6,874 nucleotides of DNA, taken from Pseudomonadota bacterium (GTDB lineage: Bacteria; Pseudomonadota; Alphaproteobacteria; Sphingomonadales; Sphingomonadaceae). A program made the translations under genes and the position numbers. This document shows positions 1 through 4,845 of this stretch, piece after piece; position 1 is the first letter of the stretch; every line of letters starts with the position of its first letter. The DNA lies in NCBI GenBank assembly GCA_023424275.1, contig JAFAED010000018.1:1-6874 (forward strand). Reading direction: 5' to 3'. Under the pieces are notes generated by a model. That model ran no database searches. It worked only from the letters and a program-made list of their open reading frames with translations, and was not told the DNA's origin.

Positions 1-1316
1 GCAATGGCAATGGCGGGTTCGCGGGCATTTTGAGCGGCGGCTACGCTGGCATGGCCGATGGCCTGCGCCGCGGCTTTGCGACCGCGACGACCGACACCGG
101 CACGGCTCCGGCGACGCCGCTCGAGGGCGATGCGCTGATCGGCCAGCCGCGCAAATGGCGCGATTGGGGGCGGCTTTCGACGCATGTCATGACGACGACC
201 GGAAAGGCGATCACCAGGGCCTTTTACGGCCGCGATGCCAAGCGGTCCTATTATACCGGCTGTTCGACCGGCGGGCAGCAGGGGCTGATCGAATCGCTCT
301 ATTACCCCGCCGACTATGACGGCATCCTCGTCGGCGCCCCCGTTATCAACCGGACATGGGGCCATGCGGCGGTGCTTTGGGACTATGCGGCCGCGCACCG
401 CACGCCGGCCAGTCTGCTGTCGCCTGCCAAGCTGAAGTTGCTCAACAAGGCGGCGATCGCAAGTTGCTGGCAACAGGGACATGGGCTGGCCGGCGACCCG
501 TTCGTTTCGGACCCGCTGAGCTGCAAATTCGATCCTGCGGTCCTGAAATGCGACGGCGCCGGGGCGGAGGGCTGCCTGACCGAACCCGAAATTGCGACCG
601 CGCGGGCCTTTTATTCGGGGCCGACGAACCGCGAGGGCAAGGCCAGCTATTTCGGCTGGCTTCCGGGCAGCGAAATGCCCGACACGTTCGGCTGGTCCTT
701 CCTGCAAACGCCGATCAAGGACGAACCGCCCTTCGGCGCGCTGTTCAAATGGGTCTTCGGCGCGGACTGGGATTGGAAGGGCTTCGATTTCGATCGCGAT
801 ATGCCCGCGGTGCAGGCGCGCCTCGACCCCATTGTGAACGACGCCACGCGCGGCAGCATCGATGCTTTTGCTGCGCGCGGCGGCAAGCTCATCATTTTTC
901 ACGGCCTTGCCGACACGCTGGTCGCGCCTGCACAATCGGTGGCCTTTTACGAACGGCAGGCGGCCGCGTTGGGCGGCGCCCGCAAGATCGGGGATCATGC
1001 GCGCCTGTTCCTCGCGCCCGGCATGATGCACTGCGGCGGCGGTACGGGGCCCGATGCGTTCAACGCCACGCTCGGCATTCCGCCCCGCCCGCCGGTCGAC
1101 GATGCAGAGCATGACATCTTCTCGGCGCTGATCGCATGGACCGATCGGGGCGAGGCGCCCGACCGGATCGTCGCGACGAAATTTTCGGGCGAGGACAAAA
1201 GCGAAGTGGAAATGCAGCGGCCGCTCTGCCCCTATCCGCAAAAGCCCGTGTATCGCGGTTCGGGATCGACGCGCTCGGCGAGCAATTTTGTGTGCAGCGC
1301 GCCTGCCGCCCGATGA
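1..1316 (+). CDS. Tannase/feruloyl esterase family alpha/beta hydrolase, 5'-partial
   Basis: Hydrolyses ester bonds of aromatic or phenolic acids; the family includes tannases, feruloyl esterases and MHET hydrolase, and the exact substrate cannot be read here. The frame is open to the left edge (codons from base 3), so the N-terminus and any signal peptide lie outside; the first visible residues, NGNGGFAG, are typical of the family. The nucleophile is Ser in CSTGGQQG (codon 264-266), the acid is Asp in HGLADT (912-914), and the base is His in MMHCGGG (1029-1031). A Cys precedes the Ser and another follows the His, matching the CS-D-HC arrangement in which a disulfide joins the catalytic Ser and His neighbourhoods. 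Further cysteines around 520-580 suggest a disulfide-bonded lid and therefore an exported protein. About 437 residues are visible. An esterase gene follows on the same strand, probably in the same operon. The family call is firm; the substrate is unknown. Confidence 0.93.
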   Translation, partial: NGNGGFAGILSGGYAGMADGLRRGFATATTDTGTAPATPLEGDALIGQPRKWRDWGRLSTHVMTTTGKAITRAFYGRDAKRSYYTGCSTGGQQGLIESLYYPADYDGILVGAPVINRTWGHAAVLWDYAAAHRTPASLLSPAKLKLLNKAAIASCWQQGHGLAGDPFVSDPLSCKFDPAVLKCDGAGAEGCLTEPEIATARAFYSGPTNREGKASYFGWLPGSEMPDTFGWSFLQTPIKDEPPFGALFKWVFGADWDWKGFDFDRDMPAVQARLDPIVNDATRGSIDAFAARGGKLIIFHGLADTLVAPAQSVAFYERQAAALGGARKIGDHARLFLAPGMMHCGGGTGPDAFNATLGIPPRPPVDDAEHDIFSALIAWTDRGEAPDRIVATKFSGEDKSEVEMQRPLCPYPQKPVYRGSGSTRSASNFVCSAPAAR

Positions 1317-1381
1317 CGAAGGCGATCGTGGACAGGGCCTCGAACGGGGCTTCGATCCGGCCCGAGCGGCCGGCGCGATGA
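1313..1381 (+). other. 22-codon micro-ORF bridging tannase and esterase genes
   Basis: An ATG at 1313 overlaps the tannase stop (ATGA, 1313-1316). The frame runs 22 codons to a TGA at 1379-1381 that overlaps the esterase ATG at 1378 (again ATGA). The short peptide begins MTKAIVDRAS and resembles nothing I recognise. Its value, if any, would be as a translational relay: ribosomes ending on the tannase could restart here and then again on the esterase, whose own ribosome-binding site is weak. In GC-rich DNA such a frame can arise by chance, so this is a proposal and not an established gene. Confidence 0.25.
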
Positions 1382-2379
1382 TCAATCGTCGTGAGTTCGC
1401 GGGTCTTGCCGCCGCAGGAGCGGCGGTCTCGCGCCCGGGCGTTGCAAAAGCGAACGCCGAAGGCATGACGACAATCCATAGCCTGCGATCGCAATTTGTG
1501 CCCGGCGATGTCCGTGTCGCGCTTTACAGGCCTCCCGGATACGACGGACAGCGTCCCGCTACCTATCCGCTTTTGCTCCTTCTCCACGGCGGAAACGGCA
1601 GCGAACAGGATTTGCTGCTTTTCACAAAGCTGATCGACGCAGAAATCCTGTCCGGTCGGCTGCCGCCGCTGGTCATCGCCATGCCGGCTGCGCGCCGTTC
1701 GCTTTACATGGATTATCGCGACGGGTCCGAGCGGTGGGAGAGCTTGATCTTGGGCGATCTTCTTCCCTTTCTCCGGCGCGAGGCGCATGTTGGCCGCACG
1801 CGCGAGCAGACGTTCATCGGGGGCTGGTCGATGGGCGGTTTGGGCAGCCTGCGCATTGCGTTCAAGCACCCGGATATTTTCTGTGCCGTCGCCGCGCTGG
1901 AACCCGCGATAGAACCCGTGCTGGCATGGCAGGATGTCGGGCCGCGCGTGAAGTTCTGGCGGCCCGACGCGGTGCTCCACAGCATGTTCGGAACGCCGAT
2001 CGATCCGGACTATTGGGCCAGCAACAATCCGGCGACCATCGCCAGCCGCGATGCGGACCGGCTGGTCGATCTTCGTATCTATCTGGAGGTCGGCGACCAG
2101 GACATGCTGTACCTCTATGAAGGGGCCGAATTCCTGCACCGCATCCTGTTCGACGCGCGCCTCGCGCACGAATATCGGCTGGTTCATGGTGCCGATCACG
2201 TCGGCCCATCGCTGCGGCCACGCTTGATGGACGCCCTGGGGTTCATCGGACGCCAGATATTGCCGCCGCCCTGGATCGACCAGGGCGTTCGCGACCTCCG
2301 CAGCTTTATGGATCGGCAGAAGCAAGCCGTCGGCTTGGAAATCGAACCCGTGGACCCTCGGCGGCTGAAAGCGCGCTGA
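1378..2379 (+). CDS. Tat-exported esterase, esterase-D/enterochelin-esterase-like fold
   Basis: A 333-residue serine hydrolase of the putative-esterase (PF00756-like) family, probably acting in the periplasm. The N-terminus MINRREFAGLAAAGAA is a twin-arginine signal (Arg4-Arg5, then Phe and an Ala-rich stretch) with a likely cleavage after AKANA (residue 27). This signal is why I start at ATG 1378 and not at the upstream in-frame TTG 1288, which would bury it. The fold shows the oxyanion-strand LLLLLHGG (65-72), nucleophile elbow GWSMGG (Ser151), an acid at GDQD (Asp240 or Asp242) and His274 in GADHVGPS. The family deacylates acyl- or aryl-sugar and xylan-linked esters and siderophore esters; the substrate here is not determinable. 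It lies 61 bases after the tannase-family gene, suggesting a two-enzyme ester-cleaving operon. No strong Shine-Dalgarno is visible (only GAGCGG-like), so translation may depend on the upstream frame. A hairpin with a T tract follows it. Confidence 0.9.
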   Translation: MINRREFAGLAAAGAAVSRPGVAKANAEGMTTIHSLRSQFVPGDVRVALYRPPGYDGQRPATYPLLLLLHGGNGSEQDLLLFTKLIDAEILSGRLPPLVIAMPAARRSLYMDYRDGSERWESLILGDLLPFLRREAHVGRTREQTFIGGWSMGGLGSLRIAFKHPDIFCAVAALEPAIEPVLAWQDVGPRVKFWRPDAVLHSMFGTPIDPDYWASNNPATIASRDADRLVDLRIYLEVGDQDMLYLYEGAEFLHRILFDARLAHEYRLVHGADHVGPSLRPRLMDALGFIGRQILPPPWIDQGVRDLRSFMDRQKQAVGLEIEPVDPRRLKAR

Positions 2380-2406
2380 TCCGTTCACCATCTGCGATCC
2401 GGATTG

Positions 2407-2446
2407 GGCAGGCCATCGAAGGGGCGCGAGATGCCTCTGCCTTTTT
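2407..2446 (+). terminator. Rho-independent terminator-like hairpin after the esterase
   Basis: GGCAG (2407-2411) pairs with CTGCC (2437-2441); inside it CATC pairs with GATG across a small internal loop, and TTTTT follows at 2442-2446. It starts 28 bases after the esterase stop, the expected place for the end of the tannase-esterase operon. The stem is interrupted, so efficiency is uncertain. Confidence 0.5.
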
Positions 2447-2488
2447 CGCACCGCGCTCTTGGCCTGTTGCGTCAGCTTCTCGCTTGAC

Positions 2489-2537
2489 GGGACGCGGACG
2501 GACTAAGTGGGGGAGGAGGGTAGTCCGTCCGCGTCCC
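2489..2537. repeat. Perfect 17-bp inverted repeat with an anti-Shine-Dalgarno loop on the minus strand
   Basis: GGGACGCGGACGGACTA (2489-2505) is repeated exactly, inverted, at 2521-2537, with a 15-base loop between. As a minus-strand transcript the loop contains CCTCCTCCC, the complement of a Shine-Dalgarno. Small RNAs of Rhizobiales and Rhodobacterales (the cuckoo/CcsR group, as I recall it) present the same motif in hairpin loops. As a plus-strand transcript the loop contains GGGGGAGGAGGG, an SD-like or G-rich sequence. No T tract follows on either strand, so a simple intrinsic terminator is unlikely. Alternatives are a REP-type element or a second, Rho-assisted operon end. The inverted repeat is certain; its role is inferred. 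Confidence 0.6.
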
Positions 2538-2540
2538 TGG

Positions 2541-2569
2541 CCCGGCGCGGCCAGCGGGGCCGTACCGGG
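2541..2569. repeat. Hairpin adjacent to the 17-bp inverted repeat
   Basis: CCCGG (2541-2545) pairs with CCGGG (2565-2569), and GGCC (2549-2552) pairs with GGCC (2558-2561), with a 3x3 internal loop and a 5-base apical loop. It begins three bases after the perfect inverted repeat ends, so on the minus strand the two would form consecutive stem-loops of one RNA. Such GC-rich stems also arise by chance, so the confidence is low. Confidence 0.3.
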
Positions 2570-2844
2570 AATTCGCTTCGATCGGGCATCCGGTTACAGG
2601 GGATCCGGGAGGGCCAATATTGCGCTGGCCGGACAGCAAATCGATTATCCATTCGGTTTGCAGGCCCTATCATATCGTTGGCATTCATCGACCGTCGGAT
2701 GAGCGGTCGCGCCGACGTCGAGGGCCGCCGCCACGTCGGGGCACCCGTCCCGCCGCGGCGTCTGTGATCGGTTCGTCGCGTGCGGGGCTCGTTCGGTCGA
2801 TACCGGGCCGCGCATCGTCGCGGCGGGCCCTACATCGCGCCAGC

Positions 2845-2881
2845 CGGTCGGCACCCCCTCGGATTGCGGGTTGCCCGACCG
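2845..2881 (+). other. Imperfect hairpin in the gdx leader
   Basis: CGGTCGG (2845-2851) pairs with CCGACCG (2875-2881). The stem continues past a bulged C with CA/TG and CCC/GGG pairs (2855-2857 with 2868-2870), about 12 pairs in all. It is the first of three stem-loops in the last 120 bases before gdx and may be part of a regulatory leader RNA. No known riboswitch consensus is matched by this element. Confidence 0.3.
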
Positions 2882-2903
2882 TTATCGAGAGGCCACGTCC
2901 TCG

Positions 2904-2924
2904 CCGGCGCCGCGCGCCGGTTTT
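2904..2924 (+). terminator. Terminator-like hairpin inside the gdx leader
   Basis: CCGGCGC (2904-2910) and GCGCCGG (2914-2920) form a perfect 7-bp GC stem with a 3-base loop, directly followed by TTTTC. It lies about 40 bases upstream of the gdx start and well after any upstream gene, so it looks like a leader attenuator more than an operon terminator. The T run is short (four), so it may only pause the polymerase. Confidence 0.45.
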
Positions 2925-2929
2925 CATGT

Positions 2930-2943
2930 CCGGGACGGCCCGG
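2930..2943 (+). promoter_or_regulatory. ACGG-tetraloop hairpin resembling one stem of a guanidine-II (mini-ykkC) riboswitch
   Basis: CCGGG-ACGG-CCCGG is a perfect 5-bp stem closed by an ACGG loop, ending 11 bases before the GGAGG of gdx. Guanidine-II riboswitches consist of two short GC stems with ACGR loops that kiss through their CG dinucleotides, and the second stem typically sits just upstream of the Shine-Dalgarno of gdx-type exporters. Motif, position and downstream gene all fit. The first ACGR stem is missing: the only nearby candidate, GAGG-CCACGT-CCTC at 2889-2902, has an ACGT core. This is therefore a half motif, a divergent riboswitch or a coincidence. Confidence 0.4.
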
Positions 2944-2964
2944 CAGCCCTGAAAGGAGGCTGTC

Positions 2965-3285
2965 ATGGCCTGGATATATTTGACGATCGCCGGAATTTTC
3001 GAAGTCATATGGGCGTTTGCGATGAAGCAGTCGGACGGCTTCACGCGGCCCGCTCCGACCATCATCACCATCGCCGCGATGATCGTCAGCTTCGCCCTGC
3101 TGTCGCTGTCGATGAAATCGCTGCCGCTCGGCACCGCCTATACGATCTGGACCGGCATCGGCGCGGTCGGCGCCTTCCTTGTCGGCATTTTCGTCCTCGG
3201 CGAACAGGCGAACGCGATGCGGATCCTTGCCGCGCTGCTGATCGTCAGCGGGCTGGTGCTGATGAAGCTGTCCTCGCCCGCCTGA
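2965..3285 (+). CDS. gdx: SMR-family guanidinium exporter Gdx (SugE)
   Basis: A 106-residue inner-membrane protein of the small multidrug resistance family, the usual length, with four transmembrane segments; it works as an antiparallel dimer that exchanges guanidinium for protons. The first segment, AGIFEVIWAFAMK, carries the essential Glu13 and Trp16. Ser42, Tyr59 and Trp62 (in KSLPLGTAYTIWTGIGAVGA) complete the residue set of the Gdx/SugE subtype and separate it from EmrE-like multidrug pumps. The C-terminal helix is LLIVSGLVLMKL. The start ATG has an excellent ribosome-binding site, AAAGGAGG (2952-2959), five bases upstream. The preceding leader holds three hairpins, one with a guanidine-II-like ACGG loop, suggesting control by guanidine. 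The next gene converges on it only six bases downstream, leaving no room for a separate terminator. Substrate assignment rests on subtype residues. Confidence 0.95.
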   Translation: MAWIYLTIAGIFEVIWAFAMKQSDGFTRPAPTIITIAAMIVSFALLSLSMKSLPLGTAYTIWTGIGAVGAFLVGIFVLGEQANAMRILAALLIVSGLVLMKLSSPA

Positions 3286-3291
3286 TTGCGC

Positions 3292-3840
3292 TCAGTCGGC
3301 CTTCATCACAAAGGCGGGGCCAAGGTCGATCGTGCGCGCGGCGTCGCCCAGCGTCAGCGCGACATTCGCCTTGCCCGCCGGATGCTCGTCGGCGGCGATG
3401 CCCTTCACATGCACGAGCTTCCATTCGCCCGAAAACGCGACGCGGCCCGCCACGATCGGCGCATAGGGCGCGCTGTTCTGCTGGATCGCGGCGCCCAGAT
3501 CGGCGGCGCTGGCGGGGGCGTCCGGGCCGCCGTCGACCAGCCGCACCCAGAATGCGAGGATCAGTCTGTCGCCCTTCGCGATCGGCCCGCTGATCGGCAC
3601 CGACGCGCCGATGTCCCATGCGTTGGCGGGCTTTGCAGGGATCGTCACGCGCATCGCGCTTCCGCCCTGTACCGCGCCGTCCTTGCGCGCTTTGTGCGTC
3701 TGGCCGGGGCCATAGACGGTCCAGCCTGCGGTCGGCTGGTTCAGCATCTGCGGCGCGCCGGGCTCCTCTTCGGCCAGCGCCGGTGTGGCGGCGGCGATGG
3801 CGATGGCGAAGGCCAGAAAAGCGGCACGGAATTTGGTCAT
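3292..3840 (-). CDS. Secreted CBM4_9-like carbohydrate-binding protein
   Basis: A 182-residue exported protein. The N-terminus MTKFRAAFLAFAIAIAAATPALA is a Sec signal peptide cleaved before EEEP. The mature part looks like a single jelly-roll carbohydrate-binding module of the CBM4/9 kind found beside xylanases and glucanases: SAMRVTIPAK, then NAWDIGASVPISGPIAKGDRL, then ILAFWVRL, AAIQQNSAPY, the strand GEWKLVHVKG and the closing TIDLGPAFV. No catalytic domain is attached, so it probably binds a polysaccharide or acts as an accessory to other enzymes. I start at the second of two adjacent ATGs (3840; the other is 3843), because GGAG stands seven bases upstream. A longer reading from 3870 would put charged residues before the signal. 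It is divergent from the GH16 gene, sharing an 89-base control region, which suggests a common polysaccharide. The family call comes from memory of related proteins and is moderately sure. Confidence 0.78.
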   Translation of the reverse strand: MTKFRAAFLAFAIAIAAATPALAEEEPGAPQMLNQPTAGWTVYGPGQTHKARKDGAVQGGSAMRVTIPAKPANAWDIGASVPISGPIAKGDRLILAFWVRLVDGGPDAPASAADLGAAIQQNSAPYAPIVAGRVAFSGEWKLVHVKGIAADEHPAGKANVALTLGDAARTIDLGPAFVMKAD

Positions 3841-3864
3841 CATGCGTCTCCCCAAACGACTCGA

Positions 3865-3893
3865 TTGCATGATCTTATAATGACAAGTAAGAT
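3865..3893 (+). promoter_or_regulatory. Candidate promoter for the GH16 gene
   Basis: TTGCAT (3865-3870) and TAAGAT (3888-3893) are separated by 17 bases, a housekeeping-sigma-like arrangement within the only AT-rich stretch of this part of the window. Transcription would start near 3900, giving a leader of about 30 bases with AAGGGGA (3917-3923) as ribosome-binding site. A perfect TATAAT also occurs at 3876-3881 but lacks a -35 match at proper spacing. No convincing promoter was seen on the opposite strand for the CBM gene. Confidence 0.35.
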
Positions 3894-3908
3894 ATCAATC
3901 TAATACCA
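3890..3908. promoter_or_regulatory. Imperfect inverted repeat, possible operator
   Basis: AATACCA (3902-3908) faces the degenerate half AGATATC (3890-3896) across five bases, overlapping the candidate -10 and start site. The half-site TGGTATT/AATACCA resembles, from memory, GlcNAc-regulator boxes of Xanthomonas and relatives, which would fit the nearby GlcNAc PTS genes. Only one half matches well, so this is a weak call. Confidence 0.25.
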
Positions 3909-3929
3909 ATTGACCGAAGGGGAACGGCG

Positions 3930-4763
3930 ATGCGGTGGACGGCGACAAGTGCGATCATGCTGCTCTGCGCGGCACCTTCGCCAACATCCGCACAGGAAAG
4001 CGCCAAGGGCAGCTTCGAACTCGTCTGGTCCGACGAATTCGACACCGACGGTCCGCCCGACCCCGCCAAATGGAGCTGGGACACCCATGCGAACAAGATG
4101 GGCTGGTACAATGAAGAACTACAATATTACGCCGCCGACCGTCCCGAAAACGCCCGCGTCGAAAACGGCCGGCTGATCATCACCGCGCGCAAGGAGACGC
4201 TGTCCGACCGGGCCGATCACGGCGGGCAGCGCTATACATCGGCGCGCCTGATCACCAAGGGCAAGGCCGAGTTCACCTATGGCCTGATCGAAGTGCGCGC
4301 GAAGCTGCCGTGCGGAAAGGGGTCCTGGCCCGCGATCTGGACCTTGGGCGCGGGCGGTCCCTGGCCCGACGGGGGCGAAATCGACATCATGGAGCATGTC
4401 GGCAAGACGCCGGGCGATGTCTTCGGGACGATCCACAACCGTTCGACCGCGGGCACCTTCGGCAATGGCGGCAAGACGCGCGTCGAGGACGCCTGCGACG
4501 CTTTCCACGACTACCAGATGCTGTGGACCCCGCGCGAGATCCGCTTTGCGGTCGATGGAAAGCCCTATCATCGCTACGCCAATGCGGGGACGGGTGCCGC
4601 GCAATGGCCGTTCGACGGACCGCAATATCTGTTGCTGAACCTCGCCATCGGCGGTGCGATGGGCGGCGAGGTCGACGATGCGATCTTCCCGCTTCGTTTC
4701 GAAATCGAGCATGTCCGCGTTTATCGTCAGCAGCCACGCGGGGCGGGGCAGCCCGCGGAATAG
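3930..4763 (+). CDS. Secreted GH16 endo-beta-1,3-glucanase (laminarinase-type)
   Basis: A 277-residue glycoside hydrolase family 16 enzyme that cleaves internal beta-1,3 (or mixed 1,3-1,4) glucan linkages outside the cytoplasm. Residues 1-21 form a Sec signal ending TSA before QESA. The beta-jelly-roll domain spans about 28-266: ELVWSDEF (30-37), the substrate-cleft motif WYNEELQYY (59-67), GLIEVRAKLP, SWPAIW (132-137), the catalytic signature EIDIME with nucleophile Glu150, Asp152 and acid/base Glu155, then the closing strands LLLNLAIGG (234-242) and EIEHVRVYRQ. Cys129 and Cys189 may form a disulfide. The length is that of a bare catalytic domain without an attached binding module; the divergent CBM-like gene may supply that function separately. 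AAGGGGA lies six bases before the ATG. The gene converges with the PTS operon. The laminarinase subtype is inferred from the NEELQYY and EIDIME context; agarase or lichenase activity is less likely. Confidence 0.93.
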   Translation: MRWTATSAIMLLCAAPSPTSAQESAKGSFELVWSDEFDTDGPPDPAKWSWDTHANKMGWYNEELQYYAADRPENARVENGRLIITARKETLSDRADHGGQRYTSARLITKGKAEFTYGLIEVRAKLPCGKGSWPAIWTLGAGGPWPDGGEIDIMEHVGKTPGDVFGTIHNRSTAGTFGNGGKTRVEDACDAFHDYQMLWTPREIRFAVDGKPYHRYANAGTGAAQWPFDGPQYLLLNLAIGGAMGGEVDDAIFPLRFEIEHVRVYRQQPRGAGQPAE

Positions 4764-4774
4764 CACGCTGTTGC

Positions 4775-4813
4775 GGCGCCCGCCGGCCTCCGGAAAGGAA
4801 GGCGGCGGGCGCC
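4775..4813. terminator. Hairpin between convergent GH16 and PTS genes
   Basis: GGCGCCCGCCG (4775-4785) pairs perfectly with CGGCGGGCGCC (4803-4813), an 11-bp stem with a 17-base loop that starts 11 bases after the GH16 stop. There is no T run on either side, but a stem this strong between convergent genes is a plausible bidirectional stop, perhaps with Rho. Confidence 0.5.
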
Positions 4814-4815
4814 AA

Positions 4816-4842
4816 GGGCAAGCGGTGGGAAGACCGCTGCCC
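4816..4842. terminator. Second hairpin between convergent genes
   Basis: GGGCA-A-GCGGT (4816-4826) pairs with ACCGCTGCCC (4833-4842) with one bulged A, a 10-bp stem and 6-base loop. It lies three bases before the PTS permease stop codon at 4846-4848 and two bases after the previous hairpin. On the minus strand it is the first stem met after nagE. Confidence 0.45.
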
Positions 4843-4845
4843 TGT

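Larger units (their letters stand above)
2380..2964. other. Structured intergenic region without a convincing gene
   Basis: These 585 bases separate the esterase from gdx. All open frames here (for example 2507-2767 and 2620-2952 on plus, 2685-3134 on minus) give Arg/Pro-rich translations without a recognisable domain, typical of GC-rich non-coding DNA. The region contains instead a terminator (2407-2446), a perfect 17-bp inverted repeat (2489-2537), an adjacent hairpin (2541-2569), a GGCCA/TGGCC mini-hairpin near 2613-2630, a hairpin at 2845-2881, a T-tract hairpin at 2904-2924 and the ACGG hairpin at 2930-2943. A possible but weak promoter -10 (TATCAT, 2668-2673) could start a leader of nearly 300 bases before gdx. 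I found no tRNA or recognisable mobile element. Confidence 0.6.

Noticed and set aside
1288..1377. Upstream TTG (1288) as start of the esterase
   Set aside because: It would overlap the tannase and place 30 residues before a clean twin-arginine signal; ATG 1378 gives a proper Tat N-terminus.
1060..2451. 463-codon open frame on the minus strand across the tannase end and the esterase
   Set aside because: It is antisense to two genes with clear catalytic motifs, its translation is Arg/Ala/Gln-rich with no recognisable domain, and such long shadows are common in GC-rich DNA.
2620..2952. 110-codon plus-strand frame, and the 149-codon minus-strand frame at 2685-3134, as intergenic genes
   Set aside because: The translations are Arg/Pro-rich without domains, the minus frame runs antisense into gdx, and the region is better explained by RNA structure.
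2540..2964. Guanidine-I (ykkC) or guanidine-III riboswitch upstream of gdx
   Set aside because: I looked for the CTAGGG...GGTCCGAGAG core of class I and the class III pseudoknot; only a fragment like CCGGGAGG near 2606-2613 is present, which is not enough.
3871..3886. TATAAT at 3876-3881 and TTGTCA (minus strand, 3881-3886) as strong promoter elements
   Set aside because: Neither has a partner hexamer at 16-18 bases; they probably reflect local AT richness.
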